A stretch of DNA of 44,680 nt from Klebsormidium nitens (Eukaryota > Streptophyta > Klebsormidiophyceae > Klebsormidiales > Klebsormidiaceae), in the NCBI GenBank assembly GCA_000708835.1, contig DF237622.1:1-44680 (forward strand), in the 5' to 3' direction. Positions 24,509-35,800 of the stretch are shown here, in pieces. Numbering within the stretch: position 1 is the first letter of the stretch; each line of letters begins with the position of its first letter. The position numbers were made by a program, and so were the translations under genes. The notes beneath the pieces were generated by a model that saw only the letters and a list, made by a program, of their open reading frames with translations, was not told the origin of the DNA and ran no database searches.

Positions 24509-25493
24509 CCGTTCGAGGACGGCAGACTAGTCTCTGCTGCAAGCGTAGGTCTATAGGTCGTGCAAGGAGAGGAGATACGTGTACATATTGAGCTAGAGAC
24601 AGTTGAAAGGAAACAGCGAAAGTTGCAGTGATGAATGGTGTCGTGCCAACTTGCAAAAGGCTGGAGTTGAGTCAGGTTGTTCAACAGCTTGTACTGAAAG
24701 ATACGTTGTCATCAATGTTCTGTGCTTGTGTTGGCTTCCTGAGCTGTTGACAAATGACGAAGATTTGCTGATTTTTGGCACGCCACAGTGTTCTGGCACC
24801 ATATTTGAATCTGCATATCCGTTTTAGAAACGCAATCGATCGCATTGCAATCAGGCAGCGAGAAGGGTCCCTATTAATGCGTATGTACGTATTCACATGT
24901 TAGCTTATCGACTGCATGCATGGGCGCATGACACGTACGTGGACAATTGTGACAATTCGTTTCCAACAATCACCAGAAGTCATTAGGTCAAATGACCATG
25001 ATTGCATGCCCGGCACCATGCCGGCTGGTATGTACCAGAAACCTGTGCGGTGGCGTCATCTGTTTGGCGCGCGCATGCATGCACCATGCCTCATTTTGTA
25101 CGACATCGTGGCCGATCGATTACAATACCTATATATAAGTTAGTGTGGCCGCCATGGATGCACATACATCCGCCAGTGACGGGAGAAAACTCTATAAGCA
25201 CGCACGGAACAGTGCGCAGACATGATGCCCATGGACCAGGTGGTTGTGCCTATGCATAAATTTGCAGTTTACACTGGGCCTTCGCAATTGTGACTCCAAT
25301 CATCGACACTCACAGAGTCAGAGGCGCTGGATAAACAATCCAAAGGAGGCTCAATCTTAGCATACGCAACACGCTGCCAACCATAAGAGGAGTTTGGCCT
25401 CACAATTTGATCAATATACACTCTGTGGTCAAGCCTGACACTCTCAAGTTGGACACTTTATTATCGTCAATCATCACGCACCCCCGTGCCCCG
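24509..25493. other. Gene-free spacer between convergent RAD50 and VIPP1
   Basis: The stretch holds the 3' UTRs of both genes and no supported exon. It is relatively AT-rich and has several TGCATGCAT palindromes (near 24914 and 25074) of the plant RY-motif type, and a TATATATAAG near 25131. No function is shown. Confidence 0.5.
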
Positions 25494-28400
25494 CTATAGG
25501 TCGCTCGCCTTCTTCCGGAGCTCGTTCAGCTCCGCCTCTATCTCAAGATCCTTAACCGACGTCTTCCCGGGCGTACTTTGGCCCCCAGGGAGGGCCCCCC
25601 GTGTTTGCGTCGTCCCCAGCCCCGACATCTCCCGCTTCAACGCTTCCAGGTCTGTGTCCACATCTGAGCTCTCGAGCAGCGCGAATTTGGCGCTCAGGTC
25701 GTCAGTCCCGAGCTGCGCGACCGCGTCTGACTCCGCCTCCAGCGCCATCACCTTCTCCTCCATCTTCTCGAATGCGGCCATCGCGCTGCTCGTGTTGACG
25801 TTGCCCAGCATTTCCTGCCATAAGCAAAAGTCCGCACTCAGCTTTCTTGGCTTTTACAGCTTTCTTGGCTTTTACTTGATAGGGAATTCTTCAGATCGTC
25901 ATCTGAGACGAGCAAAACGGGTCTTTTGAAGGACTGAGACGAGCGGAATGGAGTGTTTCAGATACTGACAAGGAAGCCATTGACTTCAATGCATACCCGA
26001 ATTTCTTTGCTGAACGCAAGGTTAACATCGTTTGCATCCTCTCTGGCCTTGTCAGGCCTTGTCTGTCTTCCTGATTCGTATTCACCAACTAAACCTTGAA
26101 TCAGTAGTAGAAAACGCCAACAAGCCATAGCGTCTTCCCTACCTTCCATTCCAAAGAAGTCCTCAATCAAGTCTCAAACAAGGATAGAGAGAAGGTTTTG
26201 AAGTTTTGGAACCCTTCTCCAATCGACACTAAAGGGGAAATTTTAGATTTCGGGACACCTTCTCCAACCAAAACAGAAGAGACCATCTTCAAGTTTGAGA
26301 CCCCCAGACAATCCTATAAGAGTCCAAACAAAAGACAATCAAACAGAAGTCCCAAAATTCTGTTCTTTTCTAGGGAATATTTTTTCCAACCCACCTGCAC
26401 CTTCTGGCTCGTCTTGGCACTCTGTGCGCGCGCCTTGAGCGTGTCCTTCTTGCTCTTGGCCTCGCTGATCTTGCTCTCCAGCAGCCGCGTGTTGGAGATC
26501 AGCTTATCCACCACGCCCTTCTGCGCATCGAGCTGCGCTTTCAGCGCGTTCGCATTCTCCTCGTAATCCTTCTTCTTCTTCAGCGCCTCCTTTGCAAGCT
26601 CCTCTTGCCCCTTTTGCAGCGCCAACTTTGCGCGTCGCAGCCAATCGTCGGCGTTGCTCTGCGCCTGCTTGTACCGCTGCTCTAGTTGCTTCTGGGACGC
26701 CAGCACCTGGAGGGAGAAGAGTGTGACCCACAATCAGCATTAACTCAGGAGCTTTTTACTGCGGCTCAGTTAGTGTTCTTGCCCATGTACTTCGTTATGG
26801 GGGGACTGGAATGTGCCAGAACTAAAGTGACGCCCGCCCCTGGGGAAGGGCAGAGGCAGGAGACATCAGCTAGCCGGCGATCGGCTACGTACTCGGCTAC
26901 GTACAATATCTCCTAAAGAGGCAGAGTCCGACACTACTGTAGTTGCACTTTAATATACTAGGACCTGCGCGGCTCTAATAAGCAAAGACTCAGGTCTCAG
27001 ACATGGCAGAGGCTGGAACTTCCTGGCGCCAGCAGTGTGTGTGGTGAATGGAGACAGAGGAATTCTGCTTTTGGGAATTCCCCACCAGTGCTGCTCTCTG
27101 GCATCTTAGTCATCTTCGTCAGCATGTATGACGAGAAACTGGATAAACATCTTCGCCGTTAGCACGTGCTGGAAGGAAGCGGTGGCGACTGTGATATAGA
27201 CCTTGTTTGCAATACTTGATTCCTCGAGTCGATGTTAATCTCCCTTCTTGACCTGAATGAACTTCTTCTTCAACCATACTCCCAAAGGCCTCAAGCGCAA
27301 GCAACTGATATCTATCAGATTCTGCTTTCCCCAGGACCCTCAGTACACAATCTAGAACCATCCAGGACCTCCAGTATACACTTTACTAGCATCTATCGCA
27401 ACTGATTGCCGTACGACATGTCTAGCTGCAGAAAGTGCTCCATTCAACACTCAACCAGGCTTTGCAGGGCCTGCGTTTGACTCACACCGAACTCTACAGA
27501 AAACAAAATTAAAAGACATTGAACAAATGAAACCTTGACCTTCTAGAGATGGTGTGACCTTCTAGAGATGGTGTGACCGGTATATAGAAGACAAGTCAAT
27601 CTCTCTCAACATACTTGACGGTAGTATGCTGTGACGCAAAGGTTTGCAGTGTCCTAATCGAACATTGAATCTCCAATACATGGTCTGTACTTGTTGAGCA
27701 GCTCCCAACAACCGCCAATGAAACGCCACTGATGGCATTCTCTAACCTCAAAATTCTTCACAGACTGCACCTACATGACAAACCTAGTGCACCAATTGCC
27801 GCAGCAAGGTAAATCTGTTGCAACAGAATACAGACTCCACAGCTACCAGCTTTCAAAAGCAATATAAACACAATCAACGCAATCGAGCAAGAAAGTTGCT
27901 TGTCGCAGTTTCATGTTGTCAGCAAAACCCTAGTTTGCCGATGTTCACCATACACAGCCAAATGTATTCCACTTTGAAGAACTTTACAACAAACTCATGC
28001 CACCTGACACATCAGCCGTACACAGACCCCTTAAATAGAACAAGGAAGAAGCAATGCTGTTCAAACAAACCGGGCCGCAGGAAGCTCAGCCTCCAGGATA
28101 CTAAGCAACAAAAATCTTGCCAAGCATCTGCTTGGAAAACAAGACGCTAATTGTAGAAAAACTGGCGGCAAATCTGTAAGGCGACCCCGTAAAAGCTTGG
28201 AAAGAGGAATAAAAACAGAATGAAGCGACGAAAAAGCAGCAAACTTGAACATGCCCTCTAAACCGTAAATATCGCTCCTAAAGAGGTGCTTCTAGTTTCG
28301 CTCTTGAAGGGGTCCTTCCAGAACTGAGCAGATCTGCAACCTCACCTGTGCCGATGCTTGCCTCATCTTCGCAAGGTCCTCCCCCATCTCAATCACAGTC

Positions 28401-28759
28401 TGGTCCAACAGCTTCTCAGGGTCCTCCGCTGAGCTCACAACAGCATTGGCATACGACTTGACAATCCTGACAATCCTGCCGAACAGATTCGCCTCCACTA
28501 CTAGCGCCCCACCCCTGCTCCCATGCTCTCCTTGTACCCCCCTAGCCGGAATAGCCAGCGCCTGCGACGAAGCCCCACCATCCAAGAAAGCACTGCTGGT
28601 TTTCACAGCCAAAAGGCTGCTCCCAGAAGAGCCAAATCTAGTAGTCCGCCTGGCAGGCAGAGCCACCTGAGTGTTTGAAGGATGATAAGCTATGCTGCAG
28701 CCGCCCAAGGCGAGCGCGGAGCCCAATGCCGCTCTGCTGGCCAACGCCGAGGACGCCAT
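25494..28759 (-). CDS. VIPP1: VIPP1 / IM30, plastid PspA-family (ESCRT-III-like) membrane protein
   Basis: VIPP1 forms rings and rods on plastid inner envelope and thylakoid membranes and maintains thylakoids. Exons on the minus strand: 28759-28346, 26706-26395, 25814-25494, all phase 0, giving 348 residues. Residues 1-88 are rich in Ala, Ser and Arg with few acidic residues, as in a chloroplast transit peptide. The mature part starts near [20 protein letters not shown] (89-108), the amphipathic membrane-binding helix. Coiled-coil blocks follow: [52 protein letters not shown]. The tail [19 protein letters not shown] is the extra C-terminal helix that marks VIPP1 rather than bacterial PspA. 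Intron 1 is unusually long for this window (1639 bases). It diverges from COQ6. Confidence 0.95.
25839..25876. repeat. 19-base direct tandem duplication in VIPP1 intron 2
   Basis: CAGCTTTCTTGGCTTTTA occurs twice in direct succession with a period of 19 bases, about 25 bases inside the intron from exon 3. The copies are essentially identical. Confidence 0.85.
26191..26325 (+). repeat. 45-base degenerate minisatellite in VIPP1 intron 2
   Basis: Three units of exactly 45 bases (26191, 26236, 26281) share a pattern of the type TTTTGAAGTTTTGG..CCTTCTCCAA. On the + strand, opposite to VIPP1, all three stay open and read as 15-residue repeats with cores [16 protein letters not shown] and FKFETPRQ. 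No start, splice chain or known family supports a gene. Confidence 0.65.
26707..28345. other. VIPP1: Long VIPP1 intron 1, no internal gene seen
   Basis: This 1639-base intron separates the transit peptide exon from the coiled-coil exons. A 110-codon frame on the + strand (27818-28150) is Gln/Asn/Lys-rich in AT-rich sequence and looks like chance. A 19-base direct repeat sits at 27536-27578. Confidence 0.6.
27536..27578. repeat. 19-base direct tandem duplication in VIPP1 intron 1
   Basis: TGACCTTCTAGAGATGGTG occurs twice with no gap, followed by a partial third unit TGACC. The two copies are identical, so the duplication is recent. Confidence 0.9.
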
Positions 28760-29837
28760 GGTGCAATGGAGCAGCGGCGAATCGCGGGGTCTGCACTCTG
28801 CGTTTCCTGCTTCTCAGCTAGCCCTCTCTACAGCTCCTCTATTCACAAAAGCCCCCAGTCCCTCTTCCACCTTTTGAGCAGCTGCCTTGCTAGATCTGTG
28901 GTCTTCCGCTGTTCCTTGCCAACTGGACTTCTAGAAGAAGGACCTCAGCCGACTTTGGCTCTGCTGATTGGGCCACGTCAAACTCTGGGTTGCGGAACCA
29001 GCCCTGAAGACACCGTGGTTACACCGTCCATTTTCAGCTTCATGTCGGGGTTTAATGACTGGTGTCGGAACTGTGTGAAACGGCGAAAAGTGCAGACCAG
29101 CAATTCTGAGACATTTAATCTGCAGGTAACATTTTCTGTTGGGTTTTCTAGAGCACTTTCTCTAGCCTCTGCAGGGCTTTTGTACAGCTTTTGCTGGCTT
29201 TTACCGATGGAGCACCCAATCTGATGCCCCAGGCCCTTCTTTCTCAGGGCCTCGATTGTGGTGTAGCTGTAGGATTTTGGCTCTTAACCAGGAGTCTCCA
29301 CTTGCGTGGAGAGCTGTCGCGCAATTGCCACTCATCAGTGAAAGTGTCTGAAGTTTCAGAAAGGTCTTCGCTGCAGTGGTGGCGTCCAGAACAGTTTTTG
29401 CAATGACGCCTTTGCTGAGTACCCCTGCTGCAGGAAGGTCAGTGATCAGGCTGACCGACAGATCTGAAAAACGAAGGGAAAGAAGGGGCCGATGATTTCT
29501 GATGGTGGTATGAAGGTGGAAAAGTTCCTCTTGAAAGGATTCATTTATACATCATTTAAAGCAGCCGCATTCGCGACTGACCTCAATCCCTGCAGCCAAT
29601 AATTTCCAATTGTCTAGCGGCCTCACAAAAAGCATGATGTGGTGCGTACCAGATACGCACTCCTCGTCGATTGCAGTGGTGGGAGAAGTCTGTTGATGCT
29701 CTGCTGCGTGTGCCATTCTGATTCAAACAATTGGTCGATGTTCATCTTTGAAGTCCCAAACTCATTGAAAATGTGGACCCTCCAACAGATGCCTGCGGAC
29801 AATTGGAACACTTCTTCACAACCAGCAAAGTGCTCTA
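28760..29837. promoter_or_regulatory. Divergent 5' region between VIPP1 and COQ6
   Basis: The VIPP1 start codon is at 28759 on the minus strand and the first certain COQ6 exon begins at 30169 on the plus strand. Promoters, 5' UTRs and perhaps the true COQ6 first exon lie between. Several frames are open on the + strand at 28682-29224 but show no presequence joining COQ6 in phase. Confidence 0.45.
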
Positions 29838-32800
29838 ATGCCACAGGTGAGCCATCACCTCTGTAGCAGCATCATTTCATCAAATGTGCCATTGTATCAA
29901 TCTTGCCTCTTAAGAAGAAGCGGATCGCAGCGGTGGTCCCCTCAAGCATGGGGTTCGTTGCCACACATGAGTAAGAAGTTTTGCCTCAAATGTGAGTTTC
30001 TCAGTAATCAGAGATCTGTCTGTCGCACAATCAGAGTCCCATAATGCAAAGTTATGTATCTAAGCAGCTCAAATTTATCCCGTTTGACCAAAGAATTTAA
30101 ACAGGCATTGGAAGTTACTTGTTCAAAAGATCGTCAGACCATTAAGAGATCTGTGTGCCCCCCTGCAGCTGTGGACCGCGTCAAGGGCGCTGAGCACCGG
30201 AACTGGTCAAGACCAGTACGATGTTGTGGTGGTCGGGGGCGGGATGGTCGGAGCGGCACTCGCATGCGCGCTTGGTGAGAATGTCTACCCTGCCCCTTTG
30301 TTCGGTGCGCCCGCCTCGTTTGCATAATTTGTACTCCTTCAGACCATGGATCTTAGATTTCTGCCCTTTACATCCCTTTCGAAGTGGCTTGCAGCCAGAT
30401 TATGTTGCCCTCCAAGCCTGGGCTGCTTTCATCATTGTGTCACTCTTCAATGCACCAGGTGGAGCCGGCTGATCCCCCTGTGCCGGCTGGAACCATTCCA
30501 CCAATAATCTGACTTTCGGCAGCTTCAGATCAACAACTTCAAAGGGCTTGCTATTTCTACAGGATCATCGCCCATGACTTCAGCCCTGCGAGTTGCGGTG
30601 GTCGACGGCCAGGCTATAGATCCAGCCGCCCCCCTCCCAGATGCATCTGAAGCGCCAGAGATCCGAGTCAGCGCTGTCACGCCCTCCAGCGTGAATTTGT
30701 TCAGAGGTGCAGCATCTTCTTACCGTACTGCCAATCCCAGTCACTCTCCGCTGTTGCAAATACTTTTTCTTCAAAGAAATTCCGTTTTCGAACCGGCTTC
30801 GTTAATCTTTGAAATTCTGGCAAAAGACCAATCTTTCGTTCTTCCCCACTCAAAATAACCACGAATGCGTCTTCTTAGATTTCTTACTTTGCATTCTCGC
30901 ACCTCGGTCGTAGGTTTTATTTCTTTCTTTTTTCTTTCAGTGAGAATGGCTACTTGATTCCTAAAACGAGGATTCGTAAGATTCATCGACTGTTGAAACG
31001 TGGAAGCTGTTGGGCTTTAAGGCATGATGGGACTTCTTGGAACATTGGACCATCGCGGAGCAAACTGCATACTCCTTGGCTCTCTCGCGGCGTCCCTGGT
31101 TGTACAGGACATGGCCCTACCTATCCTCTGAGTCAGCCTAACGAACAGAAAAACGCTTTCTCACAAGTGCCTTTTTATTCTTCGTTTGGTGCAGATGTTG
31201 GGGCATGGAGCACGGTACAGTCAGCTAGGAACGCTCCGTTTGACACCATGCAGGTAAGATTGGGCGACTTTGATACGGTCGAGTGCAACGTAATGAGTGC
31301 CGAAGGTAGAGAAACCGTTCTGCAGAGAAGACGTGTCCTTCCAGGGCTGTCGAGGATGTCCTCTTCGTTTTTGATCATAATTGATTCGGTTAAACGTGTG
31401 AGGAACGAACGGGTTTCGCCTCAAAGTACTGCGTCTCTATGACGAAACGATGGGCACAAAAGGACGGCTTTGGTGACACGATGTAGTTTCTTTCCAAGGG
31501 ATGAGCATAGAGCTGTCATTTCAAAACGAGGTTCGTCCTTGTAGCAGAAGGTTATGTTTACTCAAGGTGGGTCTATCCCTTTTGATCACTGAAGGCATCT
31601 GCCTTTCTGTTCCAGGTGTGGGACAGCGCCGGCCAGGGCTTTGTGCGCTACAGCGCACACGACGTAGACGCATCTGTTCTGGGGTAAGCTCCATCTCGTC
31701 CTGAGTGAACGTCGTTTGTGTTTCTCCTTTTGCCGGTTACAAGCTTGAGTGGAGTACTCAACTATACGTCCACACGTCTTGCCTCAATGGTTCAGCTGTT
31801 TCCGGTATTGCTGGCAGTTGACGTCCATTGTCCAATTCAAAAATAACATTCTTGAGAGGCCTGAGGGCCTGTCAGATTCCTGTGATATCAAGGACCCATC
31901 GGTTTTCTGGTTTGTATGCTACTCAACTCACACACTTTGCTCTTACACCTCTGGCGCTTGTTGAGGGGACAATCGAGAGTGCATCATCGGTAAGAGTTGC
32001 AGAACCAGCAGGGATGTGTCTTAGGCCTGATGGTTCCGTTTGCATTCCCCGTCACCCATCTAAAAAGGGCACTGCATTTTGACTCCTTCGATTGAGACTT
32101 GATTTTCTTTTGCATGTCAACGGACGTGTCAACGGAGAGACAAATTTCTGGGCATTGTTCCAAAGTCTTTCGCGGAAACCGCTCCTGCCAATCTGCAATG
32201 ACCTTCCGTGGATTTTACAAATGCGTTTGGACACTGAAGCTCTTTGTGGAACCACGTGTCTTGCCCGTCGCCAATACATGAGCAACGGATATCTCATATA
32301 AGCTTTACAGCAACCCGGCAGTGTAACGGTCCGAGACCAGATTCTGGCCATGTGAATGTCCCCTTTCTTTCCTCAGCCACGTGGTTGAGAACCGGGTCCT
32401 TCTAGCCGCGCTCCACCGCCGGCTTAGCGAGAGTGAAAATACGCACCTGGTGTGCCCGGCCAAAGTGGACTCGATTACGTGGCCCGAGAGTGAGGTGTCG
32501 GAGTCGGATGCGGACGTCCGACGAGAGAGTAACGGACAGGCGGAGGCGTCAGGACAGGGGGCGGGAGCTAGCGTGCATCTGAGCACTGGGAAAACATTGG
32601 GGGCGCGACTAGTGGTGAGAATACGCTCCAGTGGCTTTTGGGTTGACTTCGAGACTGTGGCCCATAGCAATCGAAAGCTACGAGCGATTGTGTGAGTGTT
32701 GCCTCTTCTCTTGGTGGGATTTTGGGGAAGACGTGATGAGTACTGCTATTGGTGCAGCATGCTAGAGTTGCGCAAGTCGCGTCGTTTGAAGCCCTTTGCT

Positions 32801-35800
32801 GTTTGTTCCTCCCGTCGCTCAACGTGCTCGGGGCTCTTGGCTTCGGGAGGGCAATCAAAAGCGATGTTGCTTAGGTTCAGATTTCATGTTGACCAAGGGC
32901 ATGTTGACTAAGAAAACACAGCACGGGTAGGGTTGGTTTGGGGGTTGGGGTGGGTACGGGTGCGGAGCGTGTGTCATTTATTGGTCTAGGTTTTTGGAAT
33001 AGTTCGTGCCCGAGCACGATCCTTAGTCAACATGCGCTTAGTCAACATGAAATCGAGAAAAATCGATGCTGCGGCCCGATTCATTGTGGCCCAAGGTTTG
33101 GACGGACAGATTGCGGTCCGGTATGGCCTTGGAGTATTCAAGTTGTCTTTGCTTGAAGTTCCGGGCCTGACTATCTGAGTGTAGATTTTTATGCAGTCGT
33201 TTCGGGCGTCGAAAAGTTGCTTCGTCGACGAGAGTCGTATCATTTTGATATCTGCTCGCCTTCATTTCTTGTTGGAAAGCACCCTCAAAGTATCAATTCG
33301 ATCACACGTAATGAAACAGAGGCCCAAAGAGATAAAAGCGGGGATGTCGTTGATCTTTGTTAGCAAAGATGTAACCAAGAATAACGCAGACAAACCAAGT
33401 CTATTTTTCACAACTTGTTGAACGCCGGTTATCTTGACCGCAGGTGGGTGCGGACGGCGGCCGATCGAGGGTGCGCTCTCTCGCCGGGTTACGAACGGTC
33501 GGATGGCAGTACGGTCAGCGAGGCCTTGTGGCAACGGTAGTGACAGACAGGGAACATAGCACCGCCTGGCAACGCTTCCTGCCAACAGGGCCCTTAGCAC
33601 TGCTTCCGGTGAGCAAGGAAAAAATCGTTGGCGCCCGGCTGTTTGAGCTTCTCAACGTCCATGCTTCAGAATTTCGTTCGTGTGCGTTGGTCTGCTTCTG
33701 CAAGGCTCGTTACAAGTGGAATCCCGTATATGTTCAGCTGCTCTTGGAATTGGCCTTTCAAGCTGTCGAAAAGTAGCGAAGAGGTTGCCGTATGACGTAC
33801 GGTGATAAGTTCTTCGACATCGGCTGATGATTATCACAATATTTGAGATATCTGAAATCGGCAAGCCAAGCGGCCCCTTGTCGAGTTAGGGTTTTGGTCA
33901 CCAAAGATTGATATGTGCAGCTCGGTGCAGGCTTTGCAAGTAATCAGAAAATCTCTGCGGCCTGAAGCCATCTCTAGATTGAGCACGGTGTTACCAATAA
34001 GAAATTCTGCATTGTGAGATCAGATACTGTTGATCCTACCCCGCTCTACTAATCCGTTTTCAGTACATAACCAGCCTTTTTCTAAAGTGTCCGTTCATAT
34101 CATCGACTTCCTGACGTCATCGTCCAGATGGGCGGCCACTACAGCAACATCGTATGGTCGACGACCGAGTCCCACGCCCGCGCTCTAGAATCGATGCCGC
34201 ACTCCGACTTCGCCGCTGCCGTCAACAGGGCCCTTTCTGAAGAGCACGCCCCCCAGCCCCCTTCCTCCGTTTCCAGCTTCCTGCCCGCTCTCCCCTTTCT
34301 GGGGGGGTCCTCTGCCGGGGGTTTCCAACCCCCCCCGCGAGTGGTGGAAGCCGTGGGGCGGAGGGCCTCGTTTCCGCTGTCGTTGGTGCACTCCGGGAAG
34401 TACGTGCAGCCGAGGCTGGCGCTCATTGGGTGAGTTGCGGGGCCTTCTGCAAAGCGTGTGCGTGACGAGGATCCTTTTGCGGACCTTAAAGCGTCCGTTT
34501 GTTGGACATTCCGCTTTTCGTTTTGGTTCATTGGTTCAGTCCGGTCCTGGTTCCACAGAAAGAGATTACGAAACGCTAAAATAATGAGAAGGATAATCAA
34601 AGCCTTGCAAATTGGACAGGAGTTCCGGCGGACAGCAGACGTCCGTACTTCCGTATACTTTCGCGACCGGAATCTTTAAACCTGACCTTTGTGGGGCCGA
34701 GAGGGGCGATGAAGCTTGCTTTTATTGTATCTCGAGCCCAGAGATGTAGGTCGACGTGAAGTTACCGGCTTCTACTCAAGGGTCAACTCACGCATGATGG
34801 TAGGCGCCGAAAGCCAGCTCGATTGGCTTGCTTCATCAGTCACTTCGGCTCGAAGAGTTCCTGTGCCATCCGCCATTAGTACCTGAAGTACCCTGAGGGT
34901 CGTGTTTGCAGGGACGCCGCTCACTCGGTCCACCCGCTCGCCGGTCAGGGCGTCAACCTCGGGTTTGGCGACGCACAGGCGCTGGCCGCCGTCATCGCCA
35001 AGGGGGTGTCTACGGGGAGGGACATCGGTGAGCGTCGTTCCCGCAGAACAATCGGCTTTGCATCGTGAGACTAGCCTTTCCGCTGGTTGACTGGTTTCAT
35101 GGGTAAATTTGCGTGATTTCTATGAAGCAACTCCTTCGTTGGCTGGCCGCTCATGGGCGTTGCCGAAACGTGTTGCTGGCGGCCGCACCGGATGTTCCTA
35201 ACAGTTGCCTTGGACTCTCCTTATGCTATTTTGACAAGCGAGGGTTATCGCGTCCCATCCCTTACGCTCTCGACTGATCGGAAGGGTCGCCGCAAAGCGC
35301 TGCGACGATAGATTCTCGTCAAGTCAGCTTTGTTCGCTAAAGGATAAGTTTCTCATGCCCACTGCTGGCGAACCAGAGGACGACGATGCGATTTGTCGGG
35401 TCGCCTGCTTATGCCTTCCCTATCACCGCTAAATCTGGTTCGAGGGCAAGCCGGGTCTCGTGGACGAGTGCAAGTCACAACAACGGGCGGTTAAGGGTGG
35501 CAGTCTCCATTTACGTCAACGGGAAGTTCGCTATCTCGTTCCTCAGCGACCAAAAGACACAGATTGCCACCTGTCATGTCGCCCAACCTGACGTCTCCGC
35601 CCAACATGATTTCTTTTAAACTGGATTTTATGGCGAAAGCCAACCTGACGGTTATGACGTTTCCAAGGAAAACGCAGGCGAGCTGGGTGTTTTGGAAGAA
35701 TGCAAACAGAGCGGGGCGCGGTCAACCTGATCTCCTCATCGAAGAGAGATTCGTTACCGTCGACTTGTCAGCAAACAGTAGACAGGGATGTCACTTGTCA

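Noticed and set aside
27818-28150. A 110-codon + strand frame in VIPP1 intron 1
   Set aside because: Low-complexity Gln/Asn/Lys content in AT-rich intron DNA, no splice chain and no similarity.
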